Assembly: GCF_014648775.1 (NCBI RefSeq)
Contig: NZ_BMRT01000004.1
Coordinates: 721,132 to 785,131 of the forward strand
Reading direction: 5' to 3'
Source of the DNA: Streptomyces abikoensis
GTDB taxonomy: Bacteria; Actinomycetota; Actinomycetes; Streptomycetales; Streptomycetaceae
DNA: 64,000 nt
The notes under the pieces are model-generated. The model made no database searches. It was not told the DNA's origin and was given only the letters and a program-made list of their open reading frames with translations. Below are positions 9,382 through 18,099 of the stretch, piece by piece (positions within the stretch are counted from its first letter, which is position 1; each line of letters begins with the position of its first letter). The position numbers and the translations under genes were made by a program.

Positions 9382-9975
9382 TCACGAAGTGAGCGCCTCC
9401 ACCAGCGTCTCCTGCAGTCCGCCGAGCCAGAGGTAGGCCATCACCATGGGCTTGCGCGGATCGCTGTCCGGCAGCCGGTAGAGGGCGTCGCCGTCGTCGT
9501 CGGCGGTGATCTCCAGCCGGGCCGCGATGGTCAGCCGGAGGTCGTTGAGCGTGCCCAGCCACTGCCGGCAGCCCTCGGCCTCCAGGCGCAACACGGCGCC
9601 CCCCTCGCCGCCGGGGCTGAGGGAGTCCAGGGAGCGGACGACGCCGAGGGCGTCCTGGCGCTTGCGTTCGCGAAGGTCGTTCTCGGTGTAGCGGCGGAAT
9701 TCGGCCGCGTGGGCGCGCTCCTGCTGGTCCTGCTCGGCGCCGGGGGTGCCGTAGGCGTCCGGGAAGAGGCGGGCCAGGGCGGGGTCGGACGGCGGCTCGC
9801 TGGGGCCCTCGGCGAAGAGCCTGGCCAGCGGGTCGGCGGCCTCGGGGCCCTCCGCCTCGCCGGGGCCGATCAGCTCCAGGAGCTGGACGGCCAGGCTGCG
9901 CAGGATGGAGATCTCGACCTCGTCCAGGGCGACGGCGGCCCCGCCGCCCGCGAGCGGCTCGAAGTGCCCCGCCAT
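9382..9975 (-). CDS. DUF2017 family protein
   Basis: A 197-residue actinobacterial DUF2017 protein. It starts MAGHFEPLAGGGAAVALDEVEISILRSL in pieces and has the family features PDAYG near the middle, the RRYTENDLRERKRQ segment, and a C-terminal YLWLGGLQETLVEAL. Its start codon overlaps the clpS stop (TGATG at 9973-9977), so it is translationally coupled to clpS. The clpS-DUF2017 pair is conserved in actinobacteria, which suggests a role near Clp proteolysis, but no biochemical function is known to me. No signal peptide or membrane segment is seen. Confidence 0.88.
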   Translation of the reverse strand: MAGHFEPLAGGGAAVALDEVEISILRSLAVQLLELIGPGEAEGPEAADPLARLFAEGPSEPPSDPALARLFPDAYGTPGAEQDQQERAHAAEFRRYTENDLRERKRQDALGVVRSLDSLSPGGEGGAVLRLEAEGCRQWLGTLNDLRLTIAARLEITADDDGDALYRLPDSDPRKPMVMAYLWLGGLQETLVEALTS

Positions 9976-10286
9976 CAACGGTCCTGGGAGAGGGTCGCCC
10001 AGAGCCCGTAGCCGTGCATCGCCTGCACGTCGCGCTCCATCTCCTCACGGCTGCCGCTGGAGACCGCGGCGCGGCCCTTGTGATGGACGTCGAGCATCAG
10101 CCGGTGCGCCTTGTCCTTGGGGTAGCCGAAGTAGGCCTGGAACACATATGTCACATAACTCATGAGGTTCACGGGGTCGTTATGAACCAGGGTCACCCAG
10201 GGGACGTCGGGGTCGGCCACAGCGAAGGGCGACTCGCCCGTTTCGGGTCGTTCGATCTCGACCGGTGCAACACTCACGCTTCCCAT
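9975..10286 (-). CDS. clpS: ATP-dependent Clp protease adaptor ClpS
   Basis: A 103-residue ClpS N-end-rule adaptor that delivers proteins with destabilising N-termini to the Clp AAA+ unfoldase. The core motif VTLVHNDPVNLMSYVTYVF includes the Asn-Asp residues that hold the substrate alpha-amino group. LMLDVHHKGRAAV and AMHGYGLWATL complete the fold. The disordered N-terminal extension is about 28 residues. ATG 10286 is chosen; an in-frame ATG at 10313 preceded by GGGGGG is a real alternative and would add 9 residues. It is the first gene of a two-gene operon and diverges from pncB. Confidence 0.95.
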   Translation of the reverse strand: MGSVSVAPVEIERPETGESPFAVADPDVPWVTLVHNDPVNLMSYVTYVFQAYFGYPKDKAHRLMLDVHHKGRAAVSSGSREEMERDVQAMHGYGLWATLSQDR

Positions 10287-10418
10287 GCTGCCACTCGTCG
10301 TGTCCCCACGCATAAACGCCCCCCGTGCGGGACGCGCGAACGGCCCCCGTACGAACGGTTTCCTGAACGCCTTCCAGAAATCGTCACTCTGACGAGTACC
10401 GGGGTAGCATCTGATCCC

Positions 10419-11747
10419 ATGAACGCTGCGGACCTGAGGCTCCCGGTCGACGTCCCTTCGACGGCCCTCTTCACCGACCGGTACGAGCTCACGATGCTGC
10501 AGGGCGCGCTGCGGTCCGGCACGGCGCACCGGCGCTCGGTCTTCGAGGTCTTCACCCGCAGGCTCCCCGAGGGGCGGCGCTACGGCGTCGTGGCAGGCAC
10601 CGGGCGGGTCCTGGACGCGGTGGAGAACTTCCGTTTCGACAGCGGTGTGCTGGACTTCCTCGCCGACCGGAAGATCGTCGACGAGGCCACCCTCGGCTGG
10701 CTGGCCGGTTACCGCTTCCGCGGCGACATCTGGGGCTACCCCGAGGGCGAGGTCTACTTCCCGGGCTCCCCGGTGATGCGGGTGGAGGGCACCTTCGCCG
10801 AGGCGGTGCTGCTGGAGACCGTGATCCTGTCCATCCTCAACCACGACTCCGCGGTCGCCGCCGCGGCCTCGCGGATGTCGGTGGCGGCGGGCGAGCGGCC
10901 GCTGATCGAGATGGGCGCGCGGCGCACCCACGAGCTGGCGGCCGTGGCGGCCGCGCGCGCCGCCTTCGTGGGCGGCTTCACCTCGACCTCGGACCTCGCG
11001 GCCGGCTTCCGCTACAACATCCCGACGGTGGGCACCAGCGCCCACGCGTTCACCCTGCTGCACGACAGCGAGCGCGACGCGTTCCGGGCGCAGGTGGACT
11101 CCCTGGGCGAGGGCACGACGCTGCTGGTGGACACCTATGACGTGGCCGAGGCCGTCGCCATGGCCGTGGAGATCGCGGGGCCGGGGCTGGGGGCCGTCCG
11201 GATCGACTCGGGCGACCTGCTGCTGCTCGCCCACCGGGTGCGCCGGCAGCTGGACGAGCTGGGCGCCCGGGACACGAAGATCATCGTGACCAGCGACCTG
11301 GACGAGTACGCCATCGCCTCGCTGGCCGCCGCGCCCGTGGACGCCTACGGGGTGGGCACCCAGCTGGTGACCGGCAGCGGTCACCCGACGTGCTCGATGG
11401 TCTACAAGCTGGTCGCCCGGGCGGACGAGGACGGCGCGGACGCGCCGCTGCGGCCGGTGGCGAAGAAGTCGATGGGCGGCAAGGCGTCCGTCGGCGGCCG
11501 CAAGTGGGCCGCGCGCCGCCTCGACGCGTACGGGGTGGCGGAGGCCGAGGTCGTGGGCACCGGCGAGGTGCCGGCGGAGCTCGTGGAGCGGCAGCTGCTC
11601 GTCCCGCTCGTCCGGGGCGGCGAGACCGTCGCCAGGGAGCCCCTGAGCGCGGCGCGCGACCGGCACGCGGCGGCGCGCGCGGCGCTGCCGATGTCGGCGA
11701 CGCAGCTGTCGCGCGGCGAGCCGGTGCTGCCCACGGAACACCCCTGA
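10419..11747 (+). CDS. pncB: Nicotinate phosphoribosyltransferase
   Basis: A 442-residue enzyme of the NAD salvage (Preiss-Handler) pathway that converts nicotinate and PRPP to nicotinate mononucleotide, coupled to ATP hydrolysis. Family segments are LFTDRYELTMLQGAL at the N-terminus, the active-site loop EMGARRTHE, FVGGFTSTSDL, VGTSAHAF and the PRPP-site IDSGDLLLLA. The downstream gene pncA makes its nicotinate substrate, so the two form a salvage unit (108-bp gap). The ATG at 10419 matches the family N-terminus; the frame remains open further upstream but without family similarity. Confidence 0.95.
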   Translation: MNAADLRLPVDVPSTALFTDRYELTMLQGALRSGTAHRRSVFEVFTRRLPEGRRYGVVAGTGRVLDAVENFRFDSGVLDFLADRKIVDEATLGWLAGYRFRGDIWGYPEGEVYFPGSPVMRVEGTFAEAVLLETVILSILNHDSAVAAAASRMSVAAGERPLIEMGARRTHELAAVAAARAAFVGGFTSTSDLAAGFRYNIPTVGTSAHAFTLLHDSERDAFRAQVDSLGEGTTLLVDTYDVAEAVAMAVEIAGPGLGAVRIDSGDLLLLAHRVRRQLDELGARDTKIIVTSDLDEYAIASLAAAPVDAYGVGTQLVTGSGHPTCSMVYKLVARADEDGADAPLRPVAKKSMGGKASVGGRKWAARRLDAYGVAEAEVVGTGEVPAELVERQLLVPLVRGGETVAREPLSAARDRHAAARAALPMSATQLSRGEPVLPTEHP

Positions 11748-11855
11748 CCGGGCCTCCGAGTGCCCCTCCCATTAAGGAACCGGACTCACTACCCTCGGTC
11801 ACATAAGGCTGATCCGTACAACCGGCCGAGGGCTCCTCGACAGAAGGATCCGCAC

Positions 11856-12449
11856 ATGACCCGTGCACTGATCATCGTCGACGTGCAGAACGACTTCTGC
11901 GAGGGCGGCAGCCTCGCGGTGGCCGGCGGCGCCGACGTGGCCGCGGCCATAACGGACCTGGTGGGCGAAGCCCCCGCTGGGTACGCGCACGTGGTCGCCT
12001 CGCGCGACATGCACATCGACCCGGGCTCCCACTTCTCGGACCGCCCGGACTTCGTCGACTCCTGGCCCCGGCACTGCGTCGCGGGCACCGAGGGCAGCGG
12101 TTTCCACCCCAACCTGGCGCCGGCGATCGCCTCGGGGGCGGTCCAGGCCGTCTTCGACAAGGGCGCCTACGAGGCGGGCTACAGCGCCTTCCAGGGGGTC
12201 GACGAGAACGGCGCGGGGCTCGCGGACTGGCTGCGCGGACGCGGGATCACCGAGGTGGACGTCGTCGGCATCGCCACCGACCACTGCGTACGGGCGACCG
12301 CGCTGGACGCCCGGCGGGAGGGGTTCGCCACGCGGGTGCTGCTGGACCTGACGGCGGGGGTCTCCCGGGAGACGACGGACCGCGCCCTGGAGGAGCTCCA
12401 GGACGCGGGCGTGGAGCTGAGCGGCAAGCCGGTGGTCCAGGGCGGCTGA
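11856..12449 (+). CDS. pncA: Nicotinamidase
   Basis: A 197-residue cysteine hydrolase (isochorismatase fold) that deamidates nicotinamide to nicotinate. The N-terminal LIIVDVQNDFCEGGSLAV carries the catalytic Asp. The metal site is DMHIDPGSHF, FDKGAYEAGYSAF supplies the catalytic Lys, and IATDHCVRATALDA holds the nucleophilic Cys. AAGGA precedes the ATG at 11856. It lies downstream of pncB, giving a compact nicotinamide-to-NaMN route. The product is normal in length and complete. Confidence 0.95.
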   Translation: MTRALIIVDVQNDFCEGGSLAVAGGADVAAAITDLVGEAPAGYAHVVASRDMHIDPGSHFSDRPDFVDSWPRHCVAGTEGSGFHPNLAPAIASGAVQAVFDKGAYEAGYSAFQGVDENGAGLADWLRGRGITEVDVVGIATDHCVRATALDARREGFATRVLLDLTAGVSRETTDRALEELQDAGVELSGKPVVQGG

Positions 12450-12456
12450 GCCGCCG

Positions 12457-12502
12457 CCCGGGGCTCCGCCCCGGACGCCGACCCCTCAAAACCGGACGCC
12501 GG
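12457..12502 (-). repeat. Streptomyces intergenic repeat, family A (inverted copy)
   Basis: On the minus strand this reads CCGGCGTCCGGTTTTGAGGG and ends GTCCGGGGCGGAGCCCCGGG. That is a variant of the element at 27169-27225 (core: CCGGCGTTTGAGGAGCGGGG then GTCCGGGGGCGGAGCCCCCG). It contains a GGGGCGGAGCCCC hairpin and may end both pncA and the convergent small gene. Confidence 0.65.
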
Positions 12503-12504
12503 TC

Positions 12505-12840
12505 TCAGACGCCGGGGGAGCTCGATCGTGCCTTCATCAGCCGGGGGATCGGGTGCCAGGACTCCGTGTCGTCGTGGTCGACCGGCTGCCAGACCACTCC
12601 GTCGGGATGGTGGAGCACGGCCGTGATCTCGTCGGGGGTGGGCGGCTCGGTGTTGCCGCGCAGGTAGACGGCCCGCAGGCCGAGGTTGCGGAGCCGGGTG
12701 AGCGCCCGCTGGCGGTTCACCGCGTGGACCAGCACCCGCACCCGGGTGTCCGGTGGGGCCCCGCCGCCGGGCGGGGCGGTCAGGGACAGGGCGACGACCA
12801 CGCTGCCGTCGGGGAGCCGGGCGTATCCACCGCCTGCCAT
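12505..12840 (-). CDS. Hypothetical protein (111 aa)
   Basis: A 111-residue soluble protein without a family I can name. It contains MAGGGYARLPDGSVVVALSL, a predicted alpha/beta stretch VRVLVHAVNRQRALTRLRNL, and a conserved-looking YLRGNTEPPTPDEITAVLHH. The C-terminal part has WQPVDHDDTESWHPIPRL. GAGAGG lies just before the ATG at 12840 and codon usage is typical. The fold may bind a small ligand, but nothing catalytic is evident. It shares its 3' end with the repeat element next to pncA. Confidence 0.7.
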   Translation of the reverse strand: MAGGGYARLPDGSVVVALSLTAPPGGGAPPDTRVRVLVHAVNRQRALTRLRNLGLRAVYLRGNTEPPTPDEITAVLHHPDGVVWQPVDHDDTESWHPIPRLMKARSSSPGV

Positions 12841-12894
12841 CAGCCTCTCGTCTCCGTTGATAAGACCATCATGAGAGGCATTCTCAAGCCGGAC

Positions 12895-12922
12895 GGCCGC
12901 CGTCCGCCAGGGGACGACGGCC
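12895..12922 (-). terminator. Hairpin terminator after M6 protease
   Basis: GGCCGCCGTCC at 12895-12905 pairs with GGACGACGGCC at 12912-12922, with one G-U pair and a 6-nt loop. It starts 20 bp past the protease stop in the leftward direction. Confidence 0.65.
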
Positions 12923-12941
12923 GCCGGTGGCTACCGCTGGG

Positions 12942-15362
12942 TCACTTGCCGGCCGGGCCGACCTGGACCGTCATCGAGGAGCCGGTGAGGGACTCGGTGA
13001 GGATGCGGATCCGGGTGTTGGTGTCCCGGATCTTCACACCGCCGGTGGGGTTCGCCTGGTCGTAGTAGGTGTTCTTGTGGTCGTCGAACACCGGGACGCC
13101 CAGCTTGCCCTTGACGCGGGTGGCGACGCCGTTGTTGTGCACGGTGTAGCCGTCGGTCGGGTACCAGCTGAAGGTCGAGTCGTAGGCCTGGAAGCGGTTC
13201 TTCATCAGCGAACCGTCCTTCCACTTCTCGGCCGCGGGGTGGGCGTCGATCGGCAGGATGCGGCCCGCGCCCGGGTGGACGCCGACGTTGTTGTCCACCT
13301 GCGAGGTGTCCCACTGCCAGATCAGCAGGCCGTTCTGGTACGGGTAGTGCTCCACCCAGCCCGGCTTGGTGTTCCGCCAGCCGAAGTTGTACGGGCCGAC
13401 CTTCAGGGTGCGGTCGTACGACACGTACTGGCGGTTCTCGGCGATGTAGTACTGCGGGTAGTCCTTGCTGAAGGACGCGCCGATGCGCGAGAAGCCCTTC
13501 GCCGTCCAGCCGTTGTCGCCGTTCTCCGCGCCGTCGGTGAAGACGTTCGCGCCGTCGGCGGTCAGGGCGATGGCGTCGGCGGTGAAGCCCTTGCCGGAGG
13601 TGCCGCCGTCGGTGGCGTAGCGGAAGCGCAGGTCGATCTTCTTGCCCGCGTAGGCGTCGAGCGGGAAGGACAGCTTCTTGTACGCGCCGGAGGTGCCGGT
13701 CAGGGCCGGCTTGTCGCCGCCGTCACGGGTGATCGCCTTGCCGTCGGCCGTGCCGTCGACGGGCGTCCAGTTGGCGCCGCCGTCCGTGGACACCTCGGTG
13801 TAGAGGTAGTCGTAGTTCTCCTCGATGTCCCACCAGCCGGACAGGTCCAGCGTGGCCTTGGACTTGCCGGTGAGGTCCACCGGGCGGGAGAGGGTGTTCT
13901 TCAGGTCGTCGCCCTGGCCGCTCCACCACTGCGAGGAGCCCTCGGCGGGCTTCACCACGTCGGTGGTGACCTTCTTGTCGGGGAGGCTGACGACGAGCGC
14001 CTGCTTGTCCTTGGTGTTGTACTCGGCGACGCCCAGCTTGTGGGTCGACTTCGTCGCGGCCTTGGCCTTGTCGTAGTTGAGCCAGCCGAGCTGGAGCTTG
14101 TCCCAGGCGCTCATGTCGCCGGGCATGTCGCCGATGGTGTCCTTGCCCTCGCCGAGCCAGGAGCCCGAGGACATCAGGGACCAGAAGGCGACGGAGGACT
14201 CACCGGTGCCGGTGGTGTCGTACTCGTCGGGGAGGCCCAGGTCGTGGCCGTACTCGTGGGCGAAGACACCGAGGCCGCCGTTCTCGGGCTGCATGGTGTA
14301 GTCGCCGACCCAGACGCCGGTGTCGCCGATCTGGGTGCCGCCCGCCTTGTTGTTCGCGGGGCCGGTCTTGCCCGCGTCGGAGCCGTAGGCGTACCAGCGG
14401 TGGGCCCAGATGGCGTCCTTGCCCTGCGCGCCGCCGCCCGCGGACTCGTCCTCGCCGGCGTGGACGATCTGGAAGTGGTCGATGTAACCGTCGGGCTCGT
14501 TGAAGTTGCCGTTGTGGTTGTAGTCGTTGCGGTCCCACTGGTCGTACTGGGCGAGGGTCGCCTTGATGTCGGCGTCGCTGCGACCGGCGGCCTTCTGGTC
14601 CGAGACCCACTGGTTGACGGCGTCGCGGATCAGGTCCCAGGCGCTGGGGCAGTTGGTGGAGCCGCAGTAGTTGGAGCCGTAACGGGCCTCGTTCCAGGGG
14701 ACGCGGACCCAGTCGGTGACCTGGCCGTCGACCGAGTAACGGCCGGACGACTGCTTCTCGTAGTACTTCGCGAGGGACTCCTTGTCCTTGTCGCGCGAGA
14801 AGTAGAGGTCCTGGAAGTACTGGCGGTTGTAGTCCTTCTGCCAGGCCGTGCTGTTGTCCTTCGCACGGTCCGGCTTGGCTATGGTGTTGTGCGCCGGGCC
14901 GGGCGTGCCGCCGTACTTGACCACGGGGGGCTTGGGGCCGTCGGGCCCGTCCGGGTCGTACATGGTGGTGTTGTCGACCTTGTCGCCGAAGTCGACCAGG
15001 ATCGTAAATATCTTGTCGGTCTTCTCGCGGCCGAGCTCGACGTACTTGCCCTTGCCCAGCTGGACGACCTTGGAGGCGCCGCGCTGCTCCGGCTTGGCGT
15101 CACCCGCGACGACCTGCTCCAGCGCCGCCTTGCGCTGGGCCTCCTGCTTCTTGCTGAACGGGCCCTTGAGGTCGTGCTCCACACCGGGCTTGACCTGCGC
15201 CGGGTCCTGACGCTGGATCTTGGCCGGGGCCTGGCCCGCGCCGGACGGGTCGGTCACGCCCGCCGCCTGCGCGACACCCGCCGCCAGGGTGCCCGTGCCG
15301 AGCGCCGCGACCACGACGGCCGCTGCGGCGGATCGGACGACCCTCCGATGGCTGATCTTCAC
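12942..15362 (-). CDS. Secreted M6 (immune inhibitor A-type) metalloprotease
   Basis: An 806-residue secreted zinc protease. The GTG start at 15362 is set by GGAGGA upstream and gives MKISHRRVV, then a Sec signal peptide (hydrophobic Ala/Val run to about residue 33, cut near GVAQA-A). An acidic/basic propeptide follows. The catalytic domain has HEYGHDLGLPDEYD with zinc ligands His369 and His373 and catalytic Glu370, plus GVFA before it. The C-terminal half has beta-sandwich segments with YTEVSTDGGANWTPV, typical of InhA-type proteases. It probably degrades extracellular protein. Its divergent promoter region contains an unusual inverted repeat (15457-15484). Confidence 0.93.
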   Translation of the reverse strand: MKISHRRVVRSAAAAVVVAALGTGTLAAGVAQAAGVTDPSGAGQAPAKIQRQDPAQVKPGVEHDLKGPFSKKQEAQRKAALEQVVAGDAKPEQRGASKVVQLGKGKYVELGREKTDKIFTILVDFGDKVDNTTMYDPDGPDGPKPPVVKYGGTPGPAHNTIAKPDRAKDNSTAWQKDYNRQYFQDLYFSRDKDKESLAKYYEKQSSGRYSVDGQVTDWVRVPWNEARYGSNYCGSTNCPSAWDLIRDAVNQWVSDQKAAGRSDADIKATLAQYDQWDRNDYNHNGNFNEPDGYIDHFQIVHAGEDESAGGGAQGKDAIWAHRWYAYGSDAGKTGPANNKAGGTQIGDTGVWVGDYTMQPENGGLGVFAHEYGHDLGLPDEYDTTGTGESSVAFWSLMSSGSWLGEGKDTIGDMPGDMSAWDKLQLGWLNYDKAKAATKSTHKLGVAEYNTKDKQALVVSLPDKKVTTDVVKPAEGSSQWWSGQGDDLKNTLSRPVDLTGKSKATLDLSGWWDIEENYDYLYTEVSTDGGANWTPVDGTADGKAITRDGGDKPALTGTSGAYKKLSFPLDAYAGKKIDLRFRYATDGGTSGKGFTADAIALTADGANVFTDGAENGDNGWTAKGFSRIGASFSKDYPQYYIAENRQYVSYDRTLKVGPYNFGWRNTKPGWVEHYPYQNGLLIWQWDTSQVDNNVGVHPGAGRILPIDAHPAAEKWKDGSLMKNRFQAYDSTFSWYPTDGYTVHNNGVATRVKGKLGVPVFDDHKNTYYDQANPTGGVKIRDTNTRIRILTESLTGSSMTVQVGPAGK

Positions 15363-15456
15363 TTGTGAATGTCCTCCCCAGTAAGAACTGTGGAGGTATT
15401 TGACCTGAGTGACGCAAGAAAAGACAGATCTTGACCATGGCGAGCAAAGCAAGTAC

Positions 15457-15484
15457 GTTATCCGGCCTTTAAGTTGCGGATAAC
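15457..15484. promoter_or_regulatory. Perfect inverted repeat in M6 protease promoter region
   Basis: GTTATCCG (15457-15464) and CGGATAAC (15477-15484) are perfect 8-bp arms around a 12-nt spacer. The site lies about 95-122 bp upstream of the protease start in the 364-bp divergent region. It has the form of a dimeric repressor or activator site. No regulator is encoded next to it. Confidence 0.5.
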
Positions 15485-15635
15485 GGGCGTCAATGGGCGA
15501 GACCGGGCGCGCTCGACTCACTTGACGACATACCAAACGCCCCCGTGCGCCCCTTTCGCTCCGGGCACCGTGGGTTAGGTCACGCTTACCAGCAGTTCCG
15601 CCAGGGCAGACAGGACCGTAGAGTCGAAGAGCGGT

Positions 15636-15667
15636 ACGTACCAACGGCACGTACCGACAGACGTACC
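15636..15667. promoter_or_regulatory. Three direct ACGTACC repeats
   Basis: ACGTACC occurs at 15636-15642, 15649-15655 and 15661-15667, with starts 13 and 12 bp apart, 60-90 bp before the small gene at 15727. The spacing of just over one helical turn suggests a protein-binding array. The rest of 15363-15726 shows nothing else I can name. Confidence 0.45.
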
Positions 15668-15726
15668 GCCAGACTCCGGCCCCTTATATCCCCCCGCATA
15701 TCGATGCCTTGAGGACGGATACCGCC

Positions 15727-15999
15727 ATGCCGCGTCCGACTCCTGCACAGATCGCTTACGGATCGGCCACCGTAGTCTTCTCCGCCACCGCGCTCCTGCT
15801 GCTGACCCCCACCGGGTCGGTCCTGATGCTCGGCGCCCTGGCCCTGGCCTCGCTCCTCCTCGGCTGCGCCGTAGCCGTCACCGTCCCGGCCCGCTCCCGC
15901 CGGGAACGTCAAGCGACGGGCGCCGCCGCCGGGTTGCCCGAGCGGCGCACGCCCGCGCACGCCGGTTCGGCCGTGGGAGAGCACTCACTCAACAGTTGA
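15727..15999 (+). CDS. Small membrane protein (90 aa)
   Basis: A 90-residue protein with two hydrophobic segments: IAYGSATVVFSATALLLLTP, then VLMLGALALASLLLGCAVAV. A basic, polar cytoplasmic-type tail (PARSRRERQATG) follows. ATG 15727 follows a GAGGA. There is no recognised domain. It overlaps the convergent RDD gene by 15 bp at their 3' ends. It may be a small membrane-regulatory peptide; no function is assignable. Confidence 0.65.
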   Translation: MPRPTPAQIAYGSATVVFSATALLLLTPTGSVLMLGALALASLLLGCAVAVTVPARSRRERQATGAAAGLPERRTPAHAGSAVGEHSLNS

Positions 16000-16659
16000 G
16001 ACCACGACCGTCCTGGCCGCCTTGTCGTGGACGCACTGGTGGTACGGCTTGTCCCAGGTGCACCACAACACGTTCACCAGCCAGAAGACGAAACCGCAGC
16101 ACGGCACGATCTCGGGCAGGGAGTAGACCGCGGCGCGCGTCCACCCCGGCCGCCCTTCCGGGATCGCGCCGTTGTCGAGCATCGCGACCCGGATCCTCAT
16201 CAGCATCTTGCCGACCGTCTGACCGCGCGTGGTCAGCATCAGGCCCTCGTACACGAAGTAGACGACCGCCACGATGATGGACAGGCTCGTGGACCGCGCC
16301 TGGTCGTTCCAGGGGTCGTAGTTCCGCGTCGAGAGGGAGAAGACCACGCTGATCGGGATGCTCACGATCAGCCCGTCGATGATGCGGGCGACGAGCCGCT
16401 TGAACCGGTTCGCGAGCGGAGGCATACCGGCGAGCGGATCGGGACCGTAGGGGCCGCCGCCCTGGGGGGCGCCGTAGGGGCCTCCGTACGGGCCGCCACC
16501 GGGGTACGGGCCACCGGGATAAGGGCCGCCGGGGGGCGGGCCTGGGTACGGCCCCGGACCCCCGGGCGGGGCGCCTCCGGGGGGCGGTTCCTGGGGCTTC
16601 TTCAGGAACGGATCGTCCTCCGGCGGCTCCGGCGGGGGCGGCGGCTGATCGGTGCTCAT
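15985..16659 (-). CDS. RDD family membrane protein
   Basis: A 224-residue protein. The first ~95 residues are disordered and extremely Pro/Gly/Tyr-rich (GGPYPGGPYPGGGPYGGPYG). The RDD domain follows, with FKRLVARIIDGLIVSIPISV carrying the Arg-Asp signature, three hydrophobic segments, GQTVGKMLMRIRV and a C-terminal VLWCTWDKPYHQCVHDKAAR. RDD proteins are small membrane proteins, some linked to cation exchange, but most have no known role. It shares the DDPFL motif and the xxWCxxDxPxxQCxHDKAAR ending with the next gene, so the two look like tandem paralogues. Confidence 0.85.
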   Translation of the reverse strand: MSTDQPPPPPEPPEDDPFLKKPQEPPPGGAPPGGPGPYPGPPPGGPYPGGPYPGGGPYGGPYGAPQGGGPYGPDPLAGMPPLANRFKRLVARIIDGLIVSIPISVVFSLSTRNYDPWNDQARSTSLSIIVAVVYFVYEGLMLTTRGQTVGKMLMRIRVAMLDNGAIPEGRPGWTRAAVYSLPEIVPCCGFVFWLVNVLWCTWDKPYHQCVHDKAARTVVVSTVE

Positions 16660-16716
16660 GGCCCGAGTAGAACCCAGGGCGCTACGGGACGCATCCGCCG
16701 CTGTGCCGTTCGGGGG

Positions 16717-18099
16717 CTAATCCCCCGCCGACGCCACGAACGTGCGCGCCGCCTTGTCGTGCCAGCACTGCCGCCAGGGCCGGTCGAAGACGCACCACAG
16801 CACGTTCAGCAGCCCGACGGCCAGCACCCCGAGCCCCCCGTACACCAGCCAACGCCGCACCGCCGCCCCCACCGGCGCCGTGTCGTGCGACTCGATGTCC
16901 AGCACCCGCACCCCGAACAGCTTCTTGCCCAGCGTGCGTCCCCACTTGGCGGTGGGCAGCGCCTCGTACAGCAGGCCGGCGACCAGCAGCACGCCCAGCA
17001 CGATCGCCAGGTACGTGCCCGTCGTGCCGTCGAGGAGCCAGACCGTCACCGTCCGGCCGGTCTGCCGGGCCTGCTCCACCTTCTCGTCGATGTGCTCGAC
17101 CGACTTCGCCCACAGCGGCACCGCGACCGCGCTCACCACCGCGCCCAGCACGACGGAGTCCACCAGCCGGGCGGCGAGCCTGCGGCCGAGCGCGGCGGGG
17201 CGGCCCTGTGCCTGGGCCGCGCGCAGGAACGGGTCGTCCTTGGGCGGCTTCCACGCCGTGGGCGGCGCGACCGGCTCGGCCGCCGCGCCGGCGGGCGCGG
17301 CCTGCGGCCCCTGCTGGGCGAGCTGGTGCACCTGCTGGGCCCAGCCCACCGGCTGCTGCCGCTCCACGGGAACGGGCGCGGACTCCGGGCGCCGGGCGGG
17401 CAGCGCGGCCCCCTGGGAACCACCGGCCGGGGCGACCGGGGTGGACGGAACGGCCGGGGCCACCGGGGCCGCCTCCCCGGCCCGCTGGGCGGGCCACGCC
17501 TGACGGGCCGCCGGCGCGTCCGCCGGGATCGGCGCGGGCGGTCCGCCGGGCGCCGAGCCGTGCGGCTTGGGCCGCAGGTCCAGGGTGCCCTGGCCGGGCA
17601 CGGGACGCTCGGCCCGCTCCGGGGCCACCGGCTCCGCCGCGGCCGGCTCGGGCAGCCGCGGGTCACGCGCCCTGGGCAGCGCCGCGGCACCGCCCCAGGA
17701 GACCTGCTGCTCCTGGGCACCGGCCGCCGCCTGCCAGGCCCCGCCCCCGGCCGGCCCGGGACCGGTACCGTGCCCCGGCTCGGGCTCCGGCTCCTCGTCC
17801 AGGAACACCGGGCCCGTCTCGTCCGCCGCGCGCCGCGCGACCGGCTCGGCGGAGGCGGGCGACGCGACGGGCCCGGCGGACGCGGACGGCACAACGGGCG
17901 GCACCGGCGCGGGCGGCCGTGCGGCGGCCACCGACGGCGGCGGCGCGGGCATCGGCTCCCCCTTGGCGGGCGCGGGCCGGCTCGTACCGGGCACCCAGGC
18001 CGCACCGCTCCAGTAACGGATGTAGCCCGGAATCGACGGGTCCGGATAAAAACCCTGAGGGGGGCTGCCGTCGGCGGATCCCGAGATAGGTGCGCTCAT
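16717..18099 (-). CDS. DUF2510 + RDD family membrane protein with long linker
   Basis: A 460-residue protein. Near the N-terminus GFYPDPSIPGYIRYWSGAAW is a DUF2510-type module (aromatic, one Trp pair). About 250 residues of Pro/Ala/Glu-rich linker follow, then KDDPFLRAAQ and an RDD domain (LGRRLAARLVDSVVLGAVVS) with three membrane segments. The C-terminus VLWCVFDRPWRQCWHDKAARTFV mirrors the neighbouring RDD gene. ATG 18099 has GGAG upstream. The long linker may extend the DUF2510 module from the membrane. Function is unknown; it is divergent from ssgG. Confidence 0.85.
   Translation of the reverse strand: MSAPISGSADGSPPQGFYPDPSIPGYIRYWSGAAWVPGTSRPAPAKGEPMPAPPPSVAAARPPAPVPPVVPSASAGPVASPASAEPVARRAADETGPVFLDEEPEPEPGHGTGPGPAGGGAWQAAAGAQEQQVSWGGAAALPRARDPRLPEPAAAEPVAPERAERPVPGQGTLDLRPKPHGSAPGGPPAPIPADAPAARQAWPAQRAGEAAPVAPAVPSTPVAPAGGSQGAALPARRPESAPVPVERQQPVGWAQQVHQLAQQGPQAAPAGAAAEPVAPPTAWKPPKDDPFLRAAQAQGRPAALGRRLAARLVDSVVLGAVVSAVAVPLWAKSVEHIDEKVEQARQTGRTVTVWLLDGTTGTYLAIVLGVLLVAGLLYEALPTAKWGRTLGKKLFGVRVLDIESHDTAPVGAAVRRWLVYGGLGVLAVGLLNVLWCVFDRPWRQCWHDKAARTFVASAGD

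Noticed and set aside
12927..15368. 813-codon rightward frame across the M6 protease
   Set aside because: The opposite strand encodes a protein with signal peptide and HEYGH zinc motif; the rightward translation is Val/Leu/Gly/Arg-rich with no domain.
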